A stretch of 14,484 bases of DNA from CAYYYW01 sp964476245 (GTDB taxonomy: Bacteria; Patescibacteriota; Microgenomatia; UBA1406; HO2-37-13b), in NCBI GenBank assembly GCA_964476245.1, contig CAYYYW010000022.1, positions 1-14,484 of the forward strand, given 5' to 3'. The translations under genes and the position numbers were made by a program. Positions within the stretch are counted from its first letter, which is position 1; each line of letters starts with the position of its first letter. The notes below the pieces were generated by a model. The model ran no database searches, had not been told where the DNA came from, and saw nothing but the letters and a program-made list of their open reading frames with translations. Below are positions 1 through 5,514 of the stretch, one piece after another.

Positions 1-98
1 GTAAAGGTAGGAAAGCCGCGCTCTGCCACATCAACCTCAACCTTAATCAAAACGCCATCAAGCCCAACCGTCGCGGCAGATAAAATTGTTGAAAGCAT
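1..98 (-). CDS. comM: ComM/YifB family Mg-chelatase-like ATPase, N-terminal fragment (cut by window edge)
   Basis: Only the first 32 codons are inside the window. The minus strand reads MLSTILSAATVGLDG then VLIKVEVDVAERGFPTF, which matches the signature start of the ComM/YifB family (VGLDG..I.VEVD...RG.P.F). Family members are AAA+ proteins with an N-terminal Lon-protease-like fold and a Mg-chelatase-like ATPase core; ComM of transforming bacteria is a branch-migration helicase that helps integrate incoming single-stranded DNA. The ATPase motifs lie outside the window, so function is inferred from the N-terminus alone. A TTATAT hexamer lies 6 bases before the ATG and there is no Shine-Dalgarno motif, which fits a leaderless transcript. 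Confidence 0.85.
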   Translation of the reverse strand, partial: MLSTILSAATVGLDGVLIKVEVDVAERGFPTF

Positions 99-130
99 AA
101 CACAATATAACTGGGTCATCTGTCCTTTTT

Positions 131-194
131 TGTCATTTCGACCGAGTCTCGACGGAGTTTATCCCGAGCACAGTCGAGAGACTCGGAATGATAA
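131..194. repeat. Palindromic intergenic repeat, TGTCATTTCG family, copy 1
   Basis: The left arm TGTCATTTCGACCGAGTC (131-148) is mirrored by an arm at about 173-194 containing GTCGAG and GACTCGGAATGATA, giving a long imperfect hairpin. The middle block CTCGACGGAGTTTATCCCG (148-166) recurs exactly at 14466-14484. Such TGTCAT...ATGACA elements are dispersed between genes in many bacterial genomes; no transposase is present here, so any spread would be non-autonomous. Confidence 0.8.
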
Positions 195-330
195 TTATGT
201 CCCAGTCATAATAAGCACTCTATACCATATATTCAATTTAGTCTACCGCATATAGTCATCAAAACAAGTTGTTTGGGGCTTTGGAAAAGGAGATTATTAA
301 CAAAAACAACATTAATCTCCCTCGACTTCA

Positions 331-371
331 TCCCGCTAGGCGGGACTTCGCTCGGGACTCTTAGCCTGTGG
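331..371. repeat. Small hairpin repeat (TCCCGC/GCGGGA)
   Basis: TCCCGC and GCGGGA are separated by only TAG (331-345), then ACTTCGCTCGGGACTC follows. The GC content is clearly above the surrounding AT-rich sequence. It looks like a member of the dispersed small palindrome families of this genome. It could also act as a terminator stem for the minus-strand gene ending at 446, although no clear T-run follows on that strand. Confidence 0.5.
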
Positions 372-445
372 GGTTTGAATGAAGAGATTATTTTGAGGGC
401 AAAATTATATTAATAAAATAAAACAATTCAAGAAATTTATACAGA

Positions 446-643
446 TTATTCTTTAAACATTTCCAGTAGGCGTTTAACTTTAACATAATATGGTTCTATG
501 AATTTCTTATCTTCTCTGGGCTCCATGGGAAGAAAAACAAATTTAAGTTGCTCCATAACACCATCAAGATTTCCTACTTCTTTAACATGAAATAAACAAT
601 CTATAATAGCGTGTCTGAGGGTAGTTAAATCATCATAAGGCAC
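446..643 (-). CDS. Small hypothetical protein (65 aa, GTG start)
   Basis: I do not recognise a family. The predicted product is 65 residues, mixed and soluble-looking, with no membrane segment and a basic C-terminal segment ending KVKRLLEMFKE. The start is uncertain: GTG at 643 is used here, but the same frame stays open upstream to about 717 (encoding residues such as FRTFCQQRLG) without an ATG. A minus-strand promoter-like pair TTGAAC (710-705) and TACTAT (686-681), 18 bases apart, lies just upstream. It is divergent from the 733 gene. It could be an accessory gene or a remnant. Confidence 0.45.
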   Translation of the reverse strand: MPYDDLTTLRHAIIDCLFHVKEVGNLDGVMEQLKFVFLPMEPREDKKFIEPYYVKVKRLLEMFKE

Positions 644-655
644 GCCTAGACGTTG

Positions 656-710
656 TTGACAAAATGTTCTAAAGCACTGTATAGTAAGGCTATGGAAGAA
701 TTTTGTTCAA
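656..710. promoter_or_regulatory. Overlapping two-way promoter between the 446-643 and 733-1536 genes
   Basis: On the plus strand TTGACA (656-661) and TATAGT (680-685) are separated by 18 bases. On the minus strand TTGAAC (710-705) and TACTAT (686-681) are also separated by 18 bases. The two -10 hexamers share five base pairs, so polymerase could occupy only one direction at a time. The plus-strand -10 is 6 bases before an ATG at 692. This is prediction from motif matches in AT-rich DNA. Confidence 0.5.
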
Positions 711-736
711 CTAGACAAATTGATAAATTATTTTGA
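692..736 (+). CDS. Possible 14-codon leader ORF, or displaced start of the 733 gene
   Basis: ATG at 692 lies 6 bases after a good -10 element and opens the frame MEEFCSTRQIDKLF, stopping at TGA 734-736. That TGA overlaps the TTG start of the next gene (TTGA). Either it is a leader peptide translationally coupled to the downstream gene, or it is that gene's true N-terminus separated by loss of one T in the TTTT run at 731-734. Restoring a T would fuse the frames as ...KLFLKNLLEIKN. Short and unproven. Confidence 0.25.
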   Translation: MEEFCSTRQIDKLF

Positions 737-1536
737 AAAATTTATTAGAGATAAAAAATACCATGCGTGAACCTATGGGTCGCGAAAGACAAACTCAAGT
801 TAACTTAATAGTAGGACGAGATAAGGCTGCTTTTGATGATTGGATTAACGCAACAAAACCAGAAAGAGATGCGATTATTCCTCAAAGAGCTTTGCGTTTT
901 CTTATTCCGGTCCCAGCACTGCAATTGGCTCAAGACCCTTTTAGGGTGGATGTATTTGCGGCACAACCGTACTTGAGCCCTGTTAATCAAGTTCGTTTTG
1001 TAGTTTTTGAAAGAAGAAATGATCCTTTATCTGACCCGGCCAAACTTAAAGCCTATATAGCAGGACAACAAGCATACTATGAAAGATTATCTATCTTGTC
1101 GTTGGAAGAAGGAAGTAGAGAAACAAGACCACAAATTCCTCTTGAAGTAGATCCTCAGCATGTTCGTAATTGTGACTTAATTGGGTCTGGCTTGTTAAAA
1201 GTTCACGATTTCATAACAAACAATATTTTTTTAGCATCGATTGGCCGTCAATTAAGAGTAGAGGGCTACGATGATAGACCCGAATTGCATGGTTTTGGGT
1301 TTGCAACGTCTTTTTATGCAAAACTACGACACGCTGCAAAAGCCATGAAATATAGATTTATTACAGGAGTAAACGTTGAACCGGGTTATTTTGTAGAAAA
1401 ATTAGGAAGAAGTACCTTAAGGCAAGTTAAACCAGAACTTCGAAAAGAGTTTGTTAGAGGACCCGAAGCAATCAATCAAGATAAATTTACTATTAATTTT
1501 CTTTATTTAGAAGATAGAGAAAAATATCTTATATGA
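733..1536 (+). CDS. Hypothetical protein with weak GNAT acetyltransferase-like C-terminus
   Basis: The 267-residue product is of unknown function. A TTG at 733 is the first start in frame (a TAA lies at 724); the ATG at 763 (residue 11, MREPMGRERQ) is an alternative and would give 257 residues. No signal peptide or membrane segment is visible. Near the C-terminus, residues about 187-225 read GFGFATSFYAKLRHAAKAM followed by a hydrophobic strand (RFITGVN) and YFVEKLG. This resembles the order of the acetyl-CoA loop, helix, strand and FYEKLG element of GNAT enzymes, but the match is loose and no family is claimed. The stop overlaps the ATG of a serine recombinase fragment (ATGA), so the two genes were translationally coupled. 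Upstream is a probable TTGACA/TATAGT promoter. The setting suggests accessory or mobile DNA. Confidence 0.75.
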   Translation: MKNLLEIKNTMREPMGRERQTQVNLIVGRDKAAFDDWINATKPERDAIIPQRALRFLIPVPALQLAQDPFRVDVFAAQPYLSPVNQVRFVVFERRNDPLSDPAKLKAYIAGQQAYYERLSILSLEEGSRETRPQIPLEVDPQHVRNCDLIGSGLLKVHDFITNNIFLASIGRQLRVEGYDDRPELHGFGFATSFYAKLRHAAKAMKYRFITGVNVEPGYFVEKLGRSTLRQVKPELRKEFVRGPEAINQDKFTINFLYLEDREKYLI

Positions 1537-1622
1537 AAATTGCCGTATCTGCTCGTGTTTCATCTGAAAAGCAGGAGGAAGAAAAAACAATGTCTGTCTT
1601 TATAGATGTGGGCTTACATTAG
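1533..1622 (+). pseudogene. Serine recombinase (resolvase/invertase) N-terminal fragment
   Basis: The frame begins MKIAVSARVSSEKQEEE, the hallmark start of serine recombinases (usually M-x-x-A-x-YARVS...Q). It keeps Arg8 and the nucleophile Ser10, while the usual tyrosine at position 6 is serine. After residue about 20 (EKTMS) the match to the family fades and the frame stops at TAG after 29 codons, whereas intact enzymes have roughly 180 to more than 500 residues. No further recombinase sequence was recognised downstream. Its ATG overlaps the stop of the 733 gene by 4 bases. This is a truncated relic, probably of an integrative element. Confidence 0.65.
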
Positions 1623-1652
1623 GGATAAACCCATTTATATTAATTTATCCCT
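1621..1652. terminator. Inverted repeat between converging genes, possible terminator
   Basis: AGGGATAAA (1621-1629) and TTTATCCCT (1644-1652) form a perfect 9-bp stem with a 14-base loop. It sits between the end of the recombinase fragment and the end of the converging minus-strand pseudogene, a logical place for a two-way terminator. The stem is AT-rich and no strong T-run follows, so termination is uncertain; it might also be an end of a mobile element. Confidence 0.35.
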
Positions 1653-2217
1653 TTGGGAAGCCTCTTTACTATCTCAATTCTGCTGAAGGATGTGTTGCGT
1701 TCCTACCTCTGTGCGGCTGAAGTAATCTCGTAAGGAGATTTACCTGCTATTTCTCGTTGCGTTCCCAGAGGAAGAGCATTATAAAGAGCTTGGGCGATTT
1801 ATTGAAGCCCAACAAGATCCACCTCCGGTTCAATCGATTCAATCCTTCCTTCTTGCGCTTGAACAAGAAATTGGATAAAACTTTCATAGGTTTTTTTTAT
1901 AGCACTTGCTTCTTTGTTCTTTCCAAAGTCTTGGGGTTTTGTGATAGAACAAACCCATCCATCCTTTCCCAACGGCATAATTACTAGCCAGCCGCCTTCT
2001 TCCTTTAACATTTCTCTAGTGTTTTTTGCATACCAAAAACAATGGCGAACTGGGGGTCTGTTAAAATTGCTCTTGTTACTAAAACTGAAGGTAGTCCAAA
2101 CGATATTCTGTCAGAGCGCAGTCCTTCAAACCACTCATACATCACGCGCCATGCCCCAGACATCAAGTTTTCGAGCCCGTCTCCCACCGCCTGATTACCT
2201 TCTTTTATTGTTGACAT
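1640..2217 (-). pseudogene. Broken hypothetical gene (one frameshift, two in-frame stops)
   Basis: The frame starts at ATG 2217 (MSTIKEGNQAVGDGLENL) and runs 70 codons to TAA at 2007-2005. A second 70-codon frame (MLKEEGGWLVIMPLGKDGW) begins at 2011 and overlaps it by 7 bases. Adding one A to the AAA run here would join them smoothly as ...QKTLEKMLKEEGGW. The second frame stops at TAA (1801-1799), but the same frame continues with gene-like sequence (IAQALYNALPLGTQREIAGK, then SPYEITSAAQR), a TAG (1705-1703), then ERNTSFSRIEIVKRLPKGIN and TAA at 1640. Reconstructed, the protein is about 190 residues. I recognise no family. The alternative is two small overlapping genes (2005-2217 and 1799-2011) with coupled translation and only chance coding beyond 1799. 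Confidence 0.5.
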
Positions 2218-2301
2218 CGTTGTAATCAGTAATTAGTAACGTTATATATTTTACCAAAAAACACACGTATAAACAGCGTTTATAACGAATGGACAATCTG
2301 T

Positions 2302-2312
2302 TAAAATATAAG
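2302..2312 (+). promoter_or_regulatory. -10-like region immediately before the sigma-4 protein gene
   Basis: The overlapping hexamers TAAAAT (2302-2307) and TATAAG (2307-2312) end 12 and 7 bases before the ATG at 2320. A TTTATA at 2279-2284 is 17 bases before the first one and could be a weak -35. No Shine-Dalgarno sequence lies in between. Confidence 0.35.
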
Positions 2313-2319
2313 TATTTTT

Positions 2320-2556
2320 ATGGCCAACCAAACAACGGCTTATTTTGTATCAATTATAAACGCGTCAGCAAAACTAAAGAAAAAAGAGAGGGAAATTTTA
2401 ATCAACAGACTTAGAAGAAAAACTCTCAAAAAAATCGGTAGAAAACATAAGATTAGTGGAGAAAGAATTCGGCAGATCGAACAAACCGCTTTGATTAAGT
2501 TTAAAAAAACAATTTATCAGCCTTTTCTTTTTAATAAAAAACAAGACAGCTCATAA
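2320..2556 (+). CDS. Stand-alone sigma-70 region 4-like DNA-binding protein
   Basis: The product is 78 residues and very basic. Residues about 20-63 match sigma-70 region 4: LKKKEREILINRL, then TLKKIGRKHKISGERIRQIE, then ALIKFKK, as in the family pattern L..REr.vL..R.....tL.eIg..lgvS.ERIRQIE..Al.Klr. The helix-turn-helix spans roughly residues 36-63. Regions 1-3 are absent, so it cannot act as a full sigma factor that melts promoters. By analogy with other small region 4 proteins it may bind -35-like DNA, or polymerase, as an accessory regulator; this is inference. The acylphosphatase gene follows after 12 bases and dnaA shortly after, so a shared transcript is possible. The ATG is preceded by a -10-like hexamer, not an SD. 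Confidence 0.85.
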   Translation: MANQTTAYFVSIINASAKLKKKEREILINRLRRKTLKKIGRKHKISGERIRQIEQTALIKFKKTIYQPFLFNKKQDSS

Positions 2557-2568
2557 AACTATTTTTTT

Positions 2569-2868
2569 ATGTTAAAACAGGCCCATGTTTATATTAAAGG
2601 AGACGTCATTGGGGTTGGTTTTCGCGCCTGGACAAAAATTCAGGCAAAAATAATTGGAGTTTCCGGCTGGGTAAAAAATTCACACGATGGGCTTGGTGTT
2701 TTTAAAATTGGAGGGGAGGTTGAAGTGGTTATTCAGGGTGAAGAAGAAAAGGTGAACAAAATAATAGGACTTTTTAAAAAAGGACCACCTGTTTCTCGGG
2801 TTGATGAAATAGAACTTTATTGGCAGGACCCTAAGGAAATTTTTGAAGGCTTCAAAGTAAAAAAATAA
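2569..2868 (+). CDS. acyP: Acylphosphatase
   Basis: The 99-residue protein fits the family length (about 90-100). It hydrolyses the carboxyl-phosphate bond of acylphosphates in the cytosol. The active-site loop IGVGFRAW (residues 14-21) supplies the phosphate-binding Arg19, and GWVKNS (33-38) supplies the catalytic Asn37; both are intact. The loop after Asn37 (SHDGLGVFKIGGEVEVV) is a few residues longer than the usual NxxDGxVEV turn. The gene lies 12 bases behind the sigma region 4 gene, probably in one operon, and no Shine-Dalgarno motif precedes the ATG (a T-run does). Confidence 0.95.
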   Translation: MLKQAHVYIKGDVIGVGFRAWTKIQAKIIGVSGWVKNSHDGLGVFKIGGEVEVVIQGEEEKVNKIIGLFKKGPPVSRVDEIELYWQDPKEIFEGFKVKK

Positions 2869-2902
2869 CTCAACAATTCTTCGTCTTATAGTAATTGTGT
2901 GG

Positions 2903-2931
2903 TTGACATGTGGATAACTATTAATTATTAT
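2903..2931 (+). promoter_or_regulatory. dnaA promoter with a DnaA box in its spacer
   Basis: TTGACA (2903-2908) and TATTAT (2926-2931) are 17 bases apart, the ideal spacing. The perfect DnaA box TGTGGATAA (complement of TTATCCACA) occupies 2909-2917, directly after the -35, so bound DnaA would block polymerase. Transcription would start near 2938, about 37 bases before the dnaA ATG. Confidence 0.65.
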
Positions 2932-2951
2932 TTGTGGACAAGTTGTCCACA
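2909..2951. promoter_or_regulatory. oriC: DnaA-box cluster upstream of dnaA, candidate oriC element
   Basis: Three 9-mers are visible: TGTGGATAA (2909-2917, perfect), TGTGGACAA (2933-2941) and TTGTCCACA (2943-2951). The last two are one mismatch from TTATCCACA and form a palindrome around a single G. The surrounding sequence is very AT-rich (TATTAATTATTATT). Two further looser matches, TAATCCACG (4318-4326) and TAATCCACA (4381-4389), lie between dnaA and dnaN. Bacterial origins commonly flank dnaA, but a cluster of three is small for a full origin. Confidence 0.6.
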
Positions 2952-2975
2952 TTTTATTCTTTGTTTTACTAAGCT

Positions 2976-4307
2976 ATGAATCATAACAATTGGAAAAAAT
3001 TTGTCTCTGTTTTTGAAAAAACAAACAGTTCTCCCGTCTTGATTCCTCTTCTTAAAAAAACCACCTTGTCTCACCTTGCCGAAAACCAAGTTTTTGTCGC
3101 CTGCGAAAACTTAGGGAGTAAAATTATTTTAGAAACAAAGAAAAACCAGATAGAGAAAGAATTTTCCCGTTTTTCAGGAAAACAAATGGTTCTGGTTTTT
3201 TTTATAAAAGAAAAGGTAAAAAAACCAACAGAGGACGAAACTCCCTTACTAAAATATAAACAAAGCAAAGAAACCGCCATTAAAAGCTCCGGCCTCCAAC
3301 TAAAATTTGCCTTTGATAATTTTGCCGTATCTTCATCAAACCAATTTGCTTATGCGGCCGCTCTTGCCGTTGCCAAAAGCCCCAGCAATTTCTATAACCC
3401 CTTGTTTGTTTATGGCAATGTTGGAGTGGGAAAAACCCATCTAATTCAAGCCATTGCCAACAAGATCCTTAAAGACAACCCTAATAAGAAGATTTTTTAT
3501 TGTCCAAGCGAAGAGTTTGTTAATGACCTGGTTGAATTGATCAGAATAAAAAACACCGCCCACTTTCGCCAAAAATATCGCTTTCTTGATGTTTTTTTGG
3601 TTGATGATGTCCAGTTTATTGCCGGAAAAAACACCGCCCAGGAAGAATTTTTTCACACCTTTAATTCTATTATTAGAAGAGGAGGACAGATAATTATGTC
3701 GTCAGACAAACCCCCCCAAGAAATTAAAAAGCTTGAAGACCGACTACGATCCCGCTTTTCTGGCGGACTAACCGTTGATATTCAAAAACCAGGCCATGAA
3801 CTGCGCACCGCCATCCTGCTAATTAAGGCAAAGGAAAGAAACATCGACATTGATAACGAAGCGGCCGGCCTAATGGCTGAAAAAATTACCGATACCCGAG
3901 AACTTGAGGGAAAGCTCTTGGAAATCTATGCCCGCTCTCTTCGAGAGGACGGAAAAATAACCGGCGATATTATTAAAAACGAACTGTCTAAAAAAGATAA
4001 ACAAACAGCCTCTCGACTCTCTCCTCATGAAGTAATGAGGGGTGTTTGTTCTTATTATCAGGTGAGGCCATCTCAAATAAAAGACAAGGATCGAAGAGAA
4101 AGGATCGTTCTTCCAAGACAAATTATCATGTTTATATTAAGAAACGTTTTAAAAATAAACCTGGAAGAAATCGCTTTTCTTCTAAAAAGAAAAGATCACA
4201 CCACCATAATCCACGGAGTTAATAAAATTTCTACCCTTATCTTTAAAAACCCCACCTTTAAAGAAGAGGTTAATAGAATTATTAGTTCTCTTTCTTTATC
4301 AACATAG
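2976..4307 (+). CDS. dnaA: Chromosomal replication initiator protein DnaA
   Basis: The 443-residue protein is of normal DnaA length. It binds DnaA boxes and opens the origin in its ATP form. Domain I spans about residues 1-85 and is divergent, followed by a short linker. The AAA+ core starts at LKFAFDNFAV (109-118), with Walker A GNVGVGKTH (147-155), Walker B FLVDDVQF (207-214), the arginine-finger segment RLRSRFSGG (256-264) and the sensor II RELEGKL segment (308-314). Domain IV carries the DNA-binding signature as KDHTTIIHGVNKI (406-418), a variant of the usual RDHTTVLHA. A promoter with DnaA boxes lies directly upstream, and dnaN follows after 103 bases in the classical order. No SD motif precedes the ATG. 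Confidence 0.98.
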   Translation: MNHNNWKKFVSVFEKTNSSPVLIPLLKKTTLSHLAENQVFVACENLGSKIILETKKNQIEKEFSRFSGKQMVLVFFIKEKVKKPTEDETPLLKYKQSKETAIKSSGLQLKFAFDNFAVSSSNQFAYAAALAVAKSPSNFYNPLFVYGNVGVGKTHLIQAIANKILKDNPNKKIFYCPSEEFVNDLVELIRIKNTAHFRQKYRFLDVFLVDDVQFIAGKNTAQEEFFHTFNSIIRRGGQIIMSSDKPPQEIKKLEDRLRSRFSGGLTVDIQKPGHELRTAILLIKAKERNIDIDNEAAGLMAEKITDTRELEGKLLEIYARSLREDGKITGDIIKNELSKKDKQTASRLSPHEVMRGVCSYYQVRPSQIKDKDRRERIVLPRQIIMFILRNVLKINLEEIAFLLKRKDHTTIIHGVNKISTLIFKNPTFKEEVNRIISSLSLST

Positions 4308-4410
4308 TGTCCTCTTTTAATCCACGAAGAAAAAATTCTTTTTAGCTTGTTGTTGATTTTAAATCCTAGATGTTATAAACTAATCCACAACCTTACTACT
4401 ACTATTAATT
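4308..4410 (+). promoter_or_regulatory. dnaA-dnaN spacer with extended -10 promoter and weak DnaA boxes
   Basis: TGTTATAAA (4371-4379) is an extended -10 (TGn before TATAAA) and could give dnaN its own promoter, with TGTTGA (4351-4356) as a weak -35 at 17 bases. TAATCCACG (4318-4326) and TAATCCACA (4381-4389) resemble DnaA boxes, the second with one mismatch. No coding sequence or strong terminator was seen. Confidence 0.4.
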
Positions 4411-5514
4411 ATGTTTACTATACGAAAGGACTTATTTCAAGAAAAACTTTCCACTGCTTCACGTTTTTCTTTATCAAAAATATCTTCAATTCCTTCACTT
4501 CAGGGAGGAATGCTTAAAATATCAAAAAATAAGCTGGAAATAATTACCACAAATCTAAACGAATTCTTTTATACCAAAATTGGAATTGAGACAGACAAAG
4601 AAAACGAAGTCGTGGTTGACATTAAAAAAATAGTTGATTTTTTAAGCTTTCTTTCCTCGGATAAAATAAACATCCACACAGACGACAAAAAATTAGTGAT
4701 TGAAAACGGTAAGACAAAAGCCTCCTTCAACCTAATTTCTACGGCAGACTTTCCTTCTTTGCCTAAAATTGATGGAAAAGAAAGCAAACTTGACAAAAAC
4801 TTTATTAAAGAAAAGCTTCCGCTGGTTTTGTTTGCGGCGGCCAAAGACGAAGCCAGGCCAATTCTAACAGGCGTTAATTTCCTAACGAAGGAAGGACAAA
4901 GACAGGTAGTGGCAACAGACGGATTTAGACTTTCTTTGATTTCCGAGAAAAAAAAAGACCTTTTCCCATCAATTATAATATCGGCCAGCGTTTTAACAGA
5001 GGCGTTGAGACTGGTTGGAGAAAATGAAGAAATTAAAATTTTATTTTCCGACGAAAAAAAAATAATAAAACTAACAATAGGAGATGCTGACATTTATTCT
5101 AGAACAATAGAGGGAGATTTTCCTCCGTTTGAGAAGGTTGTTCCCACGGATTATAAAACGAGAGCAGTCCTTAACAAAGAGGAGTTTTTGAGAAACATTA
5201 AAATGGCTTCGGTTTTTGCCAGAGACCATTCTAATATTGTGGTCTTTGATATAAAAAAAGACGGTTTTTATATCAGCCCAAAAACAAAAGACGAAAAAGA
5301 AACAGTTATTTATCAAGAGGGAGAAGTTGAAGGAGACCAACAAAAAATCGCCTTCAATTATAAGTTTGTTTTAGATTTTTTAACCAACATTAAGGGAGAG
5401 ATGGTGGTTTTTGAAATGGGACAACCAAACGATCCTGGAGTTTTTAAGGGAAAAGATCAAAAAGACTTTTTTCACATTATTATGCCGATACGAACAGAAG
5501 AGGACTCTTCTTAG
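4411..5514 (+). CDS. dnaN: DNA polymerase III sliding clamp (beta subunit)
   Basis: The 367-residue protein matches the three-domain beta clamp in length and landmarks. These include ARPILTGVNF (148-157), VATDGFRLSLIS (167-178), SRTIEGDFPPFEKVVPT (230-246), FNYKFVLDFL (315-324) and the C-terminal MPIR (358-361), equivalent to the usual MPMR. The dimeric ring encircles DNA and tethers polymerase and other partners through its hydrophobic pocket. Unlike most clamps, which end at MPMRL, it has a short acidic tail (TEEDSS). Its TAG stop overlaps the TAA stop of the converging virB4-like gene in TTAG (5511-5514). Confidence 0.97.
   Translation: MFTIRKDLFQEKLSTASRFSLSKISSIPSLQGGMLKISKNKLEIITTNLNEFFYTKIGIETDKENEVVVDIKKIVDFLSFLSSDKINIHTDDKKLVIENGKTKASFNLISTADFPSLPKIDGKESKLDKNFIKEKLPLVLFAAAKDEARPILTGVNFLTKEGQRQVVATDGFRLSLISEKKKDLFPSIIISASVLTEALRLVGENEEIKILFSDEKKIIKLTIGDADIYSRTIEGDFPPFEKVVPTDYKTRAVLNKEEFLRNIKMASVFARDHSNIVVFDIKKDGFYISPKTKDEKETVIYQEGEVEGDQQKIAFNYKFVLDFLTNIKGEMVVFEMGQPNDPGVFKGKDQKDFFHIIMPIRTEEDSS

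Larger units (their letters stand above)
99..445. other. Intergenic, repeat-rich stretch without a recognisable gene
   Basis: No convincing coding sequence was found on either strand. It holds a TGTCATTTCG-type palindromic repeat (131-194), an inverted repeat GGAGATTA (289-296) / TAATCTCC (313-320) with a 16-base loop, and a compact hairpin TCCCGC-TAG-GCGGGA (331-345) followed by more repeat-like sequence up to about 371. The rest is AT-rich without visible structure. Confidence 0.6.

Noticed and set aside
131..194. CRISPR repeat-spacer array formed by the repeats
   Set aside because: Copies are far apart, differ in length and interior, and there are no regular spacers or cas genes.
289..345. 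Possible structured RNA or riboswitch formed by the two inverted repeats
   Set aside because: The stems are independent, separated by little sequence, and resemble dispersed palindromes; no conserved riboswitch core was recognised.
1757..2225. Plus-strand open frames over 1757-1987 and 1914-2225
   Set aside because: They lie opposite the minus-strand frames whose translation looks more protein-like, have low-complexity Phe/Leu/Ser-rich products, and lack a plausible start context.
4569..5343. Long minus-strand frames inside dnaN
   Set aside because: dnaN is unmistakable in sequence; the antisense frames are Ser/Phe/Leu-rich mirrors of its Lys/Glu-rich codons.
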